Assembly (NCBI RefSeq): GCF_007989625.1
Contig: NZ_BJUK01000001.1
Coordinates: 96,213 to 160,212 of the forward strand
DNA length: 64,000 bases
Reading direction: 5' to 3'
Origin: Bisbaumannia pacifica
Lineage (GTDB): Bacteria; Pseudomonadota; Gammaproteobacteria; Pseudomonadales; Halomonadaceae
Within the stretch, counting starts at the first letter, position 1; every line of letters starts with the position of its first letter. The notes under the pieces were generated by a model. It made no database searches. It saw only the letters and a program-made list of their open reading frames with translations, and was not told where the DNA came from. A program made the translations under genes and the position numbers. Shown piece by piece: positions 18,304 through 27,134 of the stretch.

Positions 18304-20594
18304 AGGACCTGTTCGACGACCTGCCCGAGGCCCGGCACCCGGCCCTGGACGAGACGCCGGCGCTGATGGAACTGCTGGCACGCTGGGTGGAGCGTGGCTG
18401 GCTACGCGCCCTGGACCGGGCCCTGGCACGCTTCCTGCACCGCGAGGTGCCCGAGGCCCCGGCGCCGCTGCTGCTGGCCGCGGCCCTCGCCAGCCACCAA
18501 CTGGGCCGCGGCCACGTCTGCCTCGACCTGGCCGCCACCCTGGAGGCCCCGGACCTGGCCCTGTCGCTGCCGCCGGAAGGCGACGACCTCAGCGACCCGC
18601 CGCCGCTGCCCAGCGAGGTCCTCGACGGCCTGACCCTCGACGACTGGCAGCGAGCCCTCGCCAACCCCGGCCTGGTCGCCAACGACGCCCCGGGCAGCAC
18701 ACCCCTGGTCCACGCCCCCGGCCCCCGCGGCCCGCGCCTCTACCTGCGGCGTTACTGGCAATACGAACAACAGATCCGCCAACAGATCGCCGCCCGACTG
18801 ACCACCAACGACACCACCACCCACAGTAGGAGCCTGCTTCAGCAGCGGTCCGACGTCTCGGCGATTGGCGCCGCCAGGCGCCCCGAAGCGGCCACCGGCC
18901 CCGACCAAGACCACAACACAACAACCCTCGCCACCGCCCTGGATGCCCTCTTCCCCACCAGCGGCGACCTCGACTGGCAGAAGGCCGCCTGTGCCCTGGC
19001 CGCCCGCTCCCCCTTCGCGGTGATCACCGGCGGCCCCGGCACCGGCAAGACCACCACCGTGGTCAAGCTGCTCGCCCTGCTCCAGGCCATGGCCCTGGGC
19101 CGCCCCGAGCCGGACGGCGCCCGAGCGCTGCGCATCCGTCTCGCCGCCCCCACCGGCAAGGCCGCCGCGCGCCTCAACGAATCCATCGCCGGCCAGGTCA
19201 AGAAGCTGTCGCTGGCCGAGCTGGCCGGCGCCGTGGGCCAACAGGGTGTGGATATCTCGAGCCTGCGCGAGGCCATCCCCACCGAGGTCACCACCCTGCA
19301 CCGCCTGCTGGGTTCCCGCCCCGACACCCGCCACTTCCGCCACCACGCCGGCAACCCCTTGGCCCTGGACCTGCTGGTGATCGATGAAGCCTCCATGGTG
19401 GATATCGAGATGATGGCCGCGGTGCTGACCGCCCTGCCCGCCCGGGCACGGCTGGTACTGCTCGGGGACAAGGATCAGCTCGCCTCCGTGGAAGCCGGCG
19501 CCGTGCTGGGCGACCTCTGCCAGCGCGCCGAGGGCGGCCACTACACCCCGGAGACCGCCGACTGGCTGGAGGCCGCCACCGGCACGCCGCTACCCGAACG
19601 ATATCGAGACGCCCAGGGCCAGCCCCTGGACCAGGCCATCGCCATGCTGCGGGTCAGCCACCGCTTCGACGCCCAAAGCGGCATCGGCCGGCTCGCCGAG
19701 GCGGTCAACCGCCCGCTGCCCGACAAGCGCCAGGCCAAGGAGAAGCGCCGCGCCGTGCGCGAGGTATTCGGTGAAGGAAAAGCTGGCTATCGGGACCTGG
19801 CCCGGCTGCATCTCGGCGCCCCCGAGGACGCGGGCCTCGACAGGCTGGTGGTGGAAGGCAATCCCGCCGGCTTCCCTCAGCGTGGACAGGGTCGCCACGA
19901 CCGGCGCGGCGAGCCCGTCGCCCCGCCGCTGGGCTATCGCCACTACCTGGCGGTGCTACGCGACCGGCGCCCAACCGACACCGCTTTCGGCGACGACGAA
20001 GCGCGCCAGCCCTTCGACGCCTGGGCCCGCGCCGTGCTCGAGGCCCACGGCCAGTTCCAGCTACTCTGCGCCCTGCGCAAGGGCCCTTGGGGCATCGAGG
20101 GCCTGAACCCGCGCATCGGCCGCGCCCTGCGCCGCGCCGGCTGGCTCCATGCCAGCGATATGGAACTCGACCGGGGCTGGTTCGAAGGCCGCCCGGTGCT
20201 GGTCACCCGCAACGACTACGGCCTGGGGCTGATGAACGGCGATATCGGCATCACCCTGGCGCTGCCCGACGCCCGGGCGCCGGGAAAAAAGCTGCTGCGG
20301 GTCGCCTTCCCGTCCAGCGACGGCAGCGGCAGGATCAAGTGGGTGCTGCCCAGCCGCCTCCAGGCGGTGGAAACCGTCTTCGCCATGACGGTACACAAGT
20401 CCCAGGGCTCGGAATTTACCCACACCGCCCTGCTACTCCCCGATGCCCCCAACCCCATCCTCACCCGGGAGCTGGTCTACACCGGCATCACCCGCGCCAA
20501 ACACTGGCTGACGCTGGTGGAAACCGGCCGTGGCATGCTGGACGAGGCGGTGACCAGGGAAGTGATGCGGGTGAGTGGGCTGGGTAAGCTATAA
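18300..20594 (+). CDS. recD: Exodeoxyribonuclease V subunit alpha RecD
   Basis: 764 residues from the ATG at 18300, overlapping the recB stop (ATGA); E. coli RecD has 608. A 5'-3' SF1B helicase. Walker A VITGGPGTGKTTTVVKLLAL begins near residue 241, motif II is LLVIDEASMVD, and the C-terminal motif VFAMTVHKSQGSEF is intact. Extra length comes partly from a low-complexity insert at about residues 175-215, translated from a REP-like DNA segment, and partly from a charged insert near residues 480-540. Both lie between conserved helicase elements, so the enzyme is probably functional. Confidence 0.95.
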   Translation: MKDLFDDLPEARHPALDETPALMELLARWVERGWLRALDRALARFLHREVPEAPAPLLLAAALASHQLGRGHVCLDLAATLEAPDLALSLPPEGDDLSDPPPLPSEVLDGLTLDDWQRALANPGLVANDAPGSTPLVHAPGPRGPRLYLRRYWQYEQQIRQQIAARLTTNDTTTHSRSLLQQRSDVSAIGAARRPEAATGPDQDHNTTTLATALDALFPTSGDLDWQKAACALAARSPFAVITGGPGTGKTTTVVKLLALLQAMALGRPEPDGARALRIRLAAPTGKAAARLNESIAGQVKKLSLAELAGAVGQQGVDISSLREAIPTEVTTLHRLLGSRPDTRHFRHHAGNPLALDLLVIDEASMVDIEMMAAVLTALPARARLVLLGDKDQLASVEAGAVLGDLCQRAEGGHYTPETADWLEAATGTPLPERYRDAQGQPLDQAIAMLRVSHRFDAQSGIGRLAEAVNRPLPDKRQAKEKRRAVREVFGEGKAGYRDLARLHLGAPEDAGLDRLVVEGNPAGFPQRGQGRHDRRGEPVAPPLGYRHYLAVLRDRRPTDTAFGDDEARQPFDAWARAVLEAHGQFQLLCALRKGPWGIEGLNPRIGRALRRAGWLHASDMELDRGWFEGRPVLVTRNDYGLGLMNGDIGITLALPDARAPGKKLLRVAFPSSDGSGRIKWVLPSRLQAVETVFAMTVHKSQGSEFTHTALLLPDAPNPILTRELVYTGITRAKHWLTLVETGRGMLDEAVTREVMRVSGLGKL
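18826..18930 (+). repeat. REP-like palindromic segment inserted in frame in recD
   Basis: Between the conserved RYWQYEQQI region and the LATALDALFP region of RecD lies DNA unlike its surroundings: an ACC/CAC-rich start, then GTAGGAGCCTGCTTCAGCAG (18836-18855), which has the form of the GTAGGAGC...GC REP heads common between genes in pseudomonads and halomonads, then a GGCGCC-centred palindromic stretch. It reads through in frame (HSRSLLQQRSDVSAIGAA). E. coli RecD has no counterpart. The assignment as a REP is by pattern only; I found no second copy in this window. Confidence 0.5.
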
Positions 20595-20621
20595 CCCCCC
20601 CCTCACAAAAAGGAGCAAGCC

Positions 20622-21194
20622 TTACTGGAAGAGCCGCCGCAATTCGTCGGCGGCTTCCAAGGGAGGAACGGGAAGTAGAATGCGCCATTCGCCGTTATAC
20701 CTAGCAAAACTTTCCTCTAGCGATGTCGTCTCACCATTTGGCGTAAGGTAGTCGTACTCTACTCTGGCACGACCATCGCCCAACAAGGCTACTGACTTAA
20801 TCGAAATATTCTCTAGGCGAGTTGACTCGATGATGGCGGGAAAGTAATTCGTCATGGCTCGATCAAGATTCGCCGAAACCTGGGCGCCACTCATCTCACC
20901 AGCACTGCCTTCCGGCACTCCTTCAAAAAAATCTTTCAAAATCGGGTGGCTTTCCCCCCTTGCATCGTTTCTTGCATCGACCAGCACAGGAAGCACATAT
21001 TCTTCATAATCGTTCAAATGCCGAGGGTGCAAAAACCTTGTGGCAGCATAGAACTCTGAGCTCGAGTAAGCGTCAAGATACTCAAAAAAAACCTCCATCA
21101 CTTCGTCCTTTTCATCAACATTTTCCGCACTGAACGACGACATACTGAAGAAAAAAAACATCTGAAAGACAACAATCCTTGTAAACATCACCAT
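20622..21194 (-). CDS. Hypothetical secreted protein
   Basis: 190 residues. An N-terminal signal peptide (residues about 1-22: RIVVFQMFFFFSMSSFSA) indicates export. The mature part is acidic and helical at first (DEVMEVFFEYLDAYSSSEFY), and its end (ARVEYDYLTPNGETTSLEES, then GEWRILLP) resembles the strand pattern of NTF2-like domains, but I do not recognise the family. The base composition is clearly more AT-rich than the flanking genes, as is the 320-bp region upstream, which suggests recent acquisition. It converges on recD. Confidence 0.7.
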   Translation of the reverse strand: MVMFTRIVVFQMFFFFSMSSFSAENVDEKDEVMEVFFEYLDAYSSSEFYAATRFLHPRHLNDYEEYVLPVLVDARNDARGESHPILKDFFEGVPEGSAGEMSGAQVSANLDRAMTNYFPAIIESTRLENISIKSVALLGDGRARVEYDYLTPNGETTSLEESFARYNGEWRILLPVPPLEAADELRRLFQ

Positions 21195-21518
21195 AAAAAC
21201 TCACACCAAATCAATTAATAAAACTCTCAAACCAGATCAACATATCTCGATCATCGCGATGTATTTTTCTGGCGACCGCTTGCAGATAAAAGGTGGCTCA
21301 CATTGACACCAACAACATGAGTCCGTATCAAGGTGGCGCCCACCAACCTCCTTCACGAGATGCGCACCCAGCGTCGAATCTCCTGAATCTAACGCACAAA
21401 GGTGTGAATGCAATGGACCTCATTTAACCCTCTAATAGACATTAGATCGCGTGCCAAATACCCTCAAAAAAAACTGCTTACTGCCTTTGCCAGCATGGCC
21501 GTTTTGGTTCAATCGTCG
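21195..21518. other. AT-rich intergenic region, no gene seen
   Basis: 324 bp with no supported ORF or RNA. It is noticeably AT-richer than the rest of the window, like the hypothetical gene beside it, and probably belongs to the same acquired segment. It would contain the promoter of that minus-strand gene; no clear -35/-10 pair or repeat stands out. Confidence 0.5.
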
Positions 21519-21851
21519 TCATTCGCTTACGCCCTTATAAAACGCCAGCCGTCCGGCAAGCTCTTCCATCCCCTCTAATGGCTGTTGATAACTCCATGCC
21601 ACGTCCTGGTGCTCGCCATACGAGAAGTACACGGCATCGCCCTTGAAGGGGCAGTGGGTCACCGTCTCGGAAGGGGTCAGCAGCTCCATCTGTATATCGT
21701 CGTGGGGCAGGTACTGGCGCGGCGGGTAGCCGCGTTCGCGGAGTTCGACGGCGCGGGTGGTATCGGCGATCAGGGTGCCGTCGATAGTAACGCGCACCCG
21801 GCGGGAGTGCGGGTGCAGGGTGATACGGGGTTCGGTGGAATCCATCGCCAT
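21519..21851 (-). CDS. DUF427 domain protein
   Basis: 110 residues from ATG at 21851; a second ATG two codons later is also possible. It matches the small beta-barrel DUF427 family: HSRRVRVTIDGTLIADTTRA, then PPRQYLPHDDI, then CPFKGDAVYFSY and AWSYQQPLEGM. Members are conserved cytoplasmic proteins of unknown biochemical role. An AAGG lies about 9 bases upstream. No operon partner is evident. Confidence 0.88.
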   Translation of the reverse strand: MAMDSTEPRITLHPHSRRVRVTIDGTLIADTTRAVELRERGYPPRQYLPHDDIQMELLTPSETVTHCPFKGDAVYFSYGEHQDVAWSYQQPLEGMEELAGRLAFYKGVSE

Positions 21852-21901
21852 ATGGGCATCCCTTGCGTAGTGGCGGTGTCGTTATCGGTGTCCGTCCCAG
21901 A

Positions 21902-22042
21902 CTAGCACCGAAGGATGCTGAGTCCCAGGCAGGGAAACGACGGGGTGGCGGCGAAGACCATGGCGACATAGGTCACCAACGAGACCGGCCCGTGCAGGTG
22001 GGGCCTGACGCCGCCCATGCCGTGTCGAATATGCTCGTTCAT
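21902..22042 (-). pseudogene. Truncated VOC/glyoxalase-like gene remnant
   Basis: A 46-codon frame starts at the ATG at 22042 with GAGAGGAC upstream. The peptide begins MNEHIRHGMGGVRPHLHGP and continues to VFAAT, resembling the first strand/helix of VOC-superfamily proteins of the G.V.PYL.G....F...VFGA type. It then runs into an unrelated short tail and stops, with no continuation in other frames. I read it as a decayed gene; an intact short peptide is the alternative. Confidence 0.35.
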
Positions 22043-22070
22043 ATCGTCCTCTCTCCAACGAACGGGTGCC

Positions 22071-22646
22071 TTACCGGGAAGCAAGGAAGCCCCGCACCCG
22101 CTGTATCAGGATGGCGGAGGCCTCGGCATCGTACGCAGGCAGTGAGCTGTCGGCGAAGAGGTGCTGATCGCCGGGGTAGAGGAACAGCGCCGCCTCCTCG
22201 GTGGCTTCAACGAGTGCCCGGGCGGCGTCGATGTCGCCCTCACCCACGAAGATCGGATCGGCCTCCATGGCATGCACCTGCACCGGCACTCCCTGCGGCC
22301 AGCTTGCCCCGAACTCCGAAACCGGCACGCAGGAATGGAAGAGAAGCGCCCCGCGCGCTCCGGCCCGGGTTTGAGCCAGCTTCTGTGCCGGCAGCACGCC
22401 CAGGGAGAAGCCGGCATAGACCACCTCGTGCGGTAGCCCCTCCACCGCCCGCTCCCCACGCTCGATCACCTCGCCGAATCCGAGTTCCTCGATGAATCTC
22501 ATACCGCTCTCGAGGTCATCGAAGGTGCAACCCTCGAAGAGATCGGGCGTGTGAACGAGGTGCCCAGAGCCGCGCAGCCAGTCGGCAAACTCGACGACGC
22601 CGGGGGTCAGCCCTTGGGCGTGGTGAAACAACAGGATCTCTGCCAT
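22071..22646 (-). CDS. Dienelactone hydrolase family alpha/beta hydrolase
   Basis: 191 residues from the ATG at 22646, with AAGGAG at good spacing; longer in-frame starts lack a ribosome-binding site. Alpha/beta-hydrolase of the dienelactone hydrolase family: N-terminal strand AEILLFHHAQGLTPGV, nucleophile elbow YAGFSLGV with Ser81 (many members have Cys), acid D130 (EADPIF) and His162 (GDQHLFAD). Cytoplasmic, substrate unknown. Confidence 0.85.
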   Translation of the reverse strand: MAEILLFHHAQGLTPGVVEFADWLRGSGHLVHTPDLFEGCTFDDLESGMRFIEELGFGEVIERGERAVEGLPHEVVYAGFSLGVLPAQKLAQTRAGARGALLFHSCVPVSEFGASWPQGVPVQVHAMEADPIFVGEGDIDAARALVEATEEAALFLYPGDQHLFADSSLPAYDAEASAILIQRVRGFLASR

Positions 22647-23020
22647 CTTCGGATCTCCTTTCCGCAGCCACCAGGATAGCTGGCGCCTTAATGATCTTGC
22701 CCAACCGCCGTGGACACCCCGTGAAGGTAGTACACCAGGGCGAGGCAAGAACGATCCTGGCCGACGAGAGGATCGCGCGAATGTAATTAAATGTTACTGA
22801 TTGTTTCCACCCTGTCCTACACTGGAGAAACCGGGTCGCGCAACCGAGGGTCGGGGCGAGACGAGGCATCACGGCTCCCCTGGCGGTGTTCTTCTCCTGG
22901 CCCAGCGCCTGCCAAGGCAAGCACTGAAAGGATCGTCGCCCCGGTAGTGACCAAGTCATAGGCAACCGAAAGCGCCCTGAGCCGACGCCCGACTCGAGCG
23001 ACTGGAGGAGGGAAGCCATC
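22647..23020. other. Intergenic region with possible promoter
   Basis: 374 bp between divergent genes. An AT-rich stretch near 22782-22830 contains TTACTG, an 18-bp spacer and TACACT on the plus strand, a weak promoter candidate for the small gene at 23021. No RNA or repeat was recognised. Confidence 0.35.
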
Positions 23021-23233
23021 ATGAACATCGCCATCTGCACCCCGCTCGCCGCCAACTGGCAGCAGGTCCATGCCGACTGCTGGCAGGACGATCGAGGCAA
23101 CCGCATCCATCGTGTCGAGATCGACGACGAGGCGCTCTACCACTGCCACTTCGCCGGCTCGCCGCTGCCGTGGAACGCCGTGGCCACCAGCCTGGACGAG
23201 GCCATCGCCGTCTTTAGCGGGCCCCCCGAATGA
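23021..23233 (+). CDS. Small hypothetical protein
   Basis: 70 residues. GGAGGAGGGAAG lies just upstream of the ATG, a strong ribosome-binding site. The sequence (WQDDRGNRIHRVEIDDEALY, then LPWNAVATSLDEAIAVF) looks like a folded small alpha/beta protein with no membrane segment or signal. I do not recognise the family. It converges on the MFS gene at 23296. Confidence 0.6.
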   Translation: MNIAICTPLAANWQQVHADCWQDDRGNRIHRVEIDDEALYHCHFAGSPLPWNAVATSLDEAIAVFSGPPE

Positions 23234-23295
23234 CCACCGGCAAGGCACCGGTAGGGACGCGAGGGAAGCCTGGCCCCGGGTGGCCGGCTACCCGC

Positions 23296-24579
23296 TCATG
23301 ACGTGGCGGTAGGCGCCTCGTCTTCCTCCTCGAGGGGGTCCTCCAGCGGCTCGCCCTCCTCGTTCTGGAGCTGGTGGTCATAGGCCGCCTGGAGACCGCT
23401 CTCCTCCTCGGCCTCTTCCTCATCCGCCTGGGCGATGGCCCCCGGATAGAAGGGCGAGAGCACGGCCACCAGGATGCCCAGCGCGGCGAACATGGCGAAG
23501 GCATCGGCATAGCCGAAGCCCTGCACCAACCCACCGACCAAGGGCGATCCGGTCGCCTGTCCCAACGATACCGCCATAAAGGGCAGCACCGGCCCCACCG
23601 ACAGCCGGCCGGGCAGGAGGCGAATGCCGGTCATCAGGTAGAGCCCCGTCAGGCTCATGTACGCCAGCCCGAAGACCAGCGCGGAGAAGGCCGTCAGCAG
23701 CGGTTGGGCGGGGCTCGCCGCGAGCAGGGCCAGGCTGGCGGAAAGCATCATCAACATCAGCGCCTGGGTAATGGGCGGGTTGTTGCGATCGGCCAGGTCG
23801 GCGACCACGGCACCGCCCAGGCCGGCGACGCCCACCGCGAGCCAGAGCCAGGCGGTGGCGCTGGCGGGCAGGCCGCCGAGGCTGACCACCAGGTCGGGGG
23901 CGAAGATCCAGTAGGCGGAGGAGACGAGCCCCATCAGGTAGGCGAATAGCGAGAGTCGGATCAGGCGTGACCAGGGTAGCTCGCCGATCGGCGGCGGCGG
24001 CGCGGCGTTCGCCGGCACGATCCGCGAGACCGACGGCAGGAAGAGCCAGGCGGCGATCACCCCGAGGGCGGCCAGGACGGCGAAGGAGACATAGGCGAGG
24101 CGCCAGGCGCCAACCATAAAGAGCACCGTGGGCACCGCCACCATCACGCCGATGCTGGTCCCGGCGTTCATCACCGAGCTGACCCGCCCATGCAGCGAGC
24201 GCTTGACGATCGCCTGCATGGCCGCCGTCAGCGCGGGCATCATCAGGCCGGTGCAGATCCCGCAGGCGAACACCCCCGCCCCCAGCATCAACGGACCGCT
24301 GGCCTGGCTGATCAGCGCCAGCCCGGCGACGCCGAAGGCACCGGAAAGCACCGCCGCGTAGCGGGCCCCCAGGATATCGGTGATCAGCGGCGCCACCAGC
24401 GTGGCCAGCAGGAAGCTGATCAAGGGTAGCGCCCCGATGATGCCGATCACCGAGGAGGTGAGGCCCAGCTCATCGCGGATCGGCGGCACGAAGAGCCCGA
24501 AGGCGAAGCGGGCCAGCCCGTAACTGATCGCGATCAGCACGGCCCCGAAAATCGCGAATCCTGTGCTCGACAACCTCAT
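23296..24579 (-). CDS. MFS transporter (YbfB/arabinose-efflux-like)
   Basis: 427 residues from the ATG at 24579 (GGGGAG upstream). Twelve predicted helices; the first resembles YbfB-type MFS members (ISYGLARFAFGLFVPPIRDE), and residues of the A-motif loop are reduced. The C-terminal tail of about 40 residues is extremely acidic (DEEEAEEES, then EEGEPLEDPLEEEDE). It is a paralogue of the MFS protein at 25464; both share the ITYGLARF.FGLF opening. It diverges from the tetR gene, and both transporters may be under the same regulator. Confidence 0.87.
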   Translation of the reverse strand: MRLSSTGFAIFGAVLIAISYGLARFAFGLFVPPIRDELGLTSSVIGIIGALPLISFLLATLVAPLITDILGARYAAVLSGAFGVAGLALISQASGPLMLGAGVFACGICTGLMMPALTAAMQAIVKRSLHGRVSSVMNAGTSIGVMVAVPTVLFMVGAWRLAYVSFAVLAALGVIAAWLFLPSVSRIVPANAAPPPPIGELPWSRLIRLSLFAYLMGLVSSAYWIFAPDLVVSLGGLPASATAWLWLAVGVAGLGGAVVADLADRNNPPITQALMLMMLSASLALLAASPAQPLLTAFSALVFGLAYMSLTGLYLMTGIRLLPGRLSVGPVLPFMAVSLGQATGSPLVGGLVQGFGYADAFAMFAALGILVAVLSPFYPGAIAQADEEEAEEESGLQAAYDHQLQNEEGEPLEDPLEEEDEAPTATS

Positions 24580-24900
24580 CCTGCTCCCCCTCGATCCCGC
24601 TACGACGTTGATGGTCGGTCTCGCTGCCGGGCCCCCGGTCTGATGGACCGCCCCGCCACCTGGCGGTGATCGCGCAAGGCCCGGGCCCGTCCACTCCAAG
24701 ATACCATCGATTAGCGCGATACCCCGTCGACGCCCCCACCCCGCCCTCAACGCCCGGGGGCAAAGTGTCGGCTTATTGCCGAGAACGACGCCGATCCTTA
24801 CCCGAAACGACCGCCGCGAAACATCGATTGACGGCTTCGGGGCCGCCGTCATTTTATGGCGCGAAGTTAGATAGATCGGTCTATATAGGAGCGACCGCCG
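24580..24900. other. Divergent regulatory gap between MFS and tetR
   Basis: 321 bp. Near the tetR side is TTGACG (24828-24833), an 18-bp spacer and TTTTAT (24852-24857), a plausible promoter, followed by a near-palindromic operator at 24871-24884. The portion closer to the MFS gene is GC-rich with no distinct signal. Confidence 0.45.
24871..24884. promoter_or_regulatory. Candidate TetR operator
   Basis: ATAGATCGGTCTAT differs from its own reverse complement only at the inner T/C and G/A pair. It has the TAGACCG/CGGTCTA form of many TetR-family operators. It lies 17 bp upstream of the tetR ATG, just downstream of the predicted promoter, consistent with autorepression. Confidence 0.6.
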
Positions 24901-25467
24901 ATGCCTGCCTCGAAACGCGACCAGCTGCTCGCCACCGCCGAACGGCTCTTCTATGAACAGGGTTTCCACGCCACCGGCATCGACCGCATCGTGGCGGCGG
25001 CCGGGGTGGTGCGCATGACGCTCTACAACCACTTCGCCTCCAAGGAGGCGCTGGTGGCGGCGGTGCTGACGGCCCGGCATCGGCGCTTTATCGCCAGCCT
25101 GGAGGCGGCCATGGCCGCGGCGGTGCCGGGCCAGGAGACCCTGGCGCTGATCGAGGCCCATGGCGACTGGCTGCGAAGCCATAGCCAACACGGCTGCATC
25201 ATGGCCAAGGCGATGGGCGAGTTCGCCGAGCACAGCGCCGAACTCCATGCCCTGGCCGCGGCCGCCAAGGCCGATCTACTGGCTCGCCTGGAGGCCGCGG
25301 TGGCCCGCGACGGGCTGAACCACTCACCCGGCCTAGCGCGGCGCCTCTTCATGGTGCTGGAGGGCAGCAACACGGCGGTGGCCCTGCTGGATACCGCCAC
25401 GGCCCTGGCCGATACCCGGGAACTGGCCGACACCCTGATCACCACGGCGCGGAGCGATGCCCGATGA
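24901..25467 (+). CDS. TetR/AcrR-family transcriptional regulator
   Basis: 188 residues. The N-terminal helix-turn-helix is typical (LLATAERLFYEQGFHATGID, then VRMTLYNHFASKEALV), followed by an all-helical ligand domain with a single Cys (HGCIMAKAMGEF), a pattern seen in YxaF/LmrA-like members. It overlaps the downstream MFS gene by 4 bp and diverges from the other MFS gene, so it probably represses both exporters. An operator-like palindrome sits in its leader. Confidence 0.92.
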   Translation: MPASKRDQLLATAERLFYEQGFHATGIDRIVAAAGVVRMTLYNHFASKEALVAAVLTARHRRFIASLEAAMAAAVPGQETLALIEAHGDWLRSHSQHGCIMAKAMGEFAEHSAELHALAAAAKADLLARLEAAVARDGLNHSPGLARRLFMVLEGSNTAVALLDTATALADTRELADTLITTARSDAR

Positions 25468-26663
25468 GCCCCCTCTCTCCTCTCGGCATGGCGGCCCTCG
25501 GCAGCGGGGTCATCGCCATCACTTACGGCCTGGCGCGCTTCGTGTTCGGGCTCTTCCTGCCGGCGATGCGCGACGAGCTGACGATCACCGCCACCATGGC
25601 GGGAGTGATCGGCGCCCTGCCCTTCCTGAGTTTCGTCTTCGCGATCCTCGTCGCACCCTGGGTAACGCGGCGCCTCGGCGTGCGCCGCACCGGCGTCGCG
25701 GCCACCGGCCTGGCCGGCGTCGGCCTGATGATGATCGCCCAGGCACCGTCCTCGCTGCTGCTGGCCGCCGGCGTGCTGATCTGCGGGATCAGCACCGGGC
25801 TGTCGTCACCGGTCATGGCCCAGGCGGTTTACCGGGTGGTACCGGGCGAGCTGCGCGGGCGGGTCAATGCCACCATCAACGCGGGCACCAGCCTAGGCAT
25901 CGCGCTGGCCATGCCAGCGGTGCTGCTGTGGGCCGAGGCCTGGCGCAGCGCCTATACCGGCTTCGCCGCCCTGGCGGCCATCGGCGCCCTGGCGGCCCTC
26001 TGCTACCTGCCTCGCGATGAACGGCATACATCACTCTCGCGTCCCCGCCTGCTGGCCGCGCCGGTCAGCCGGGCCCAGTGGCTGGGCATCGCCCGGCTGA
26101 GCGGCATGGCCGTCGGCGTGGGAATCGTCAGCGCGGCCTACTGGGTGTTCGCCCCCGATACGGTGATCCATGTCGGGGGACTGCTGCCGAGCCAGACCGC
26201 CTGGATGTGGCTGGCGGTGGGCCTGGGCGGGCTCTCCGGGGCCAGCGCCGGCGATCTGATCACCCGCTGCGGCCCGGCCACCAGCCATGCCATCGCCCTC
26301 GGCGTGATGTCCGCCGGCCTGGCGCTGCTGGTCGTCGACCCCGGCCACTTCGGCTACGCCCTGGCCTCCGCGGCGCTGTTCGGCGCCGGTTACATGACCC
26401 TCAGCGGCTTCTACCTGGTCAGGAGCACCCAGATCATGCCCGAGGCCCCGGCCTTCGCCCCGGTGCTGCCGCTGCTGGCCACCTCGGTGGGCCAGGTCGC
26501 CGGCTCGCCGCTGGCCGGCTGGCTGGTCGGCGCCGAAGGCCATGTCACCACCTTTATGCTCTTCGCCCTCCTGGGACTGGCCATCGCCGGCCTGGGGGTG
26601 TGGTTGCTGAGGGAGGTCGGCGACCGCCCCAGTGCGCCGATGGGCATGCAGCCACAAGCCTAA
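25464..26663 (+). CDS. MFS transporter (YbfB-like)
   Basis: 399 residues, 12 predicted helices. The opening ITYGLARFVFGLFLPAMRDE matches the MFS paralogue at 23296, which suggests a local duplication around the tetR gene. ATGA overlap with tetR means coupled expression. It lacks the acidic C-terminal tail of its paralogue. Probably a proton-coupled efflux protein; the substrate is unknown. The frame-shifted gene remnant starts directly after the stop. Confidence 0.88.
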   Translation: MSPLSPLGMAALGSGVIAITYGLARFVFGLFLPAMRDELTITATMAGVIGALPFLSFVFAILVAPWVTRRLGVRRTGVAATGLAGVGLMMIAQAPSSLLLAAGVLICGISTGLSSPVMAQAVYRVVPGELRGRVNATINAGTSLGIALAMPAVLLWAEAWRSAYTGFAALAAIGALAALCYLPRDERHTSLSRPRLLAAPVSRAQWLGIARLSGMAVGVGIVSAAYWVFAPDTVIHVGGLLPSQTAWMWLAVGLGGLSGASAGDLITRCGPATSHAIALGVMSAGLALLVVDPGHFGYALASAALFGAGYMTLSGFYLVRSTQIMPEAPAFAPVLPLLATSVGQVAGSPLAGWLVGAEGHVTTFMLFALLGLAIAGLGVWLLREVGDRPSAPMGMQPQA

Positions 26664-27112
26664 ATGGTGCCACCGGCACGCTCGAGCCGCAGGGTCGTGC
26701 CTGCGGCGGCCCACGGCATGCCCGCCGATCCGGGAGATATGGGCATCCACTATTTGCGGCCCGACCTGCTCGGCCTCACGGTGACCACGCCGCGGGTCGA
26801 TGGCACCGGCACCCATACCGACTTCATGAACCCGCCATCCTGCTCTACGAGCCCCAGGAAGACGGCTCCCTGGCGCTGGTCGGGGTCGAGAACCTGGTCT
26901 TCCAGGCGGCCTGGGAGGCCGCAGGCCATGCGGGACCGCCGATGCTGGCCGGACGCCCCTGGGACCATATGGTCGACGATCCGGCCACCCCCGAGGAGGA
27001 GGCCCACCACTTCGAGGCCCATGACGATCAACACCTGTGGTTTCGCGACAACCCCAGCGGCAACCTCGAGCCCTTCAACCCGAGGGTGACCTGCGTGCAT
27101 CACCGGGGCTGA
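26664..27112 (+). pseudogene. Frameshifted, 5'-truncated hypothetical gene
   Basis: Two frames make one protein. Frame one carries GDMGIHYLRPDLLGL; near 26831-26836 a 1-base deletion (CCCGCC where CCCGGCC is expected) moves the continuation AILLYEPQEDGSLALVGVEN ... FRDNPSGNLEPFNPRVTCVHH into another frame ending at 27112. The joined sequence resembles a family of exported proteins with a GMGxHY...P..L.Y...DG.L...GVEY...NPSG.F..WNP.V.C layout. The usual signal peptide region is missing as well, so the gene is dead or the assembly has an error. Confidence 0.7.
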
Positions 27113-27134
27113 GCCCCGTGACCGGGGTCGGCAC

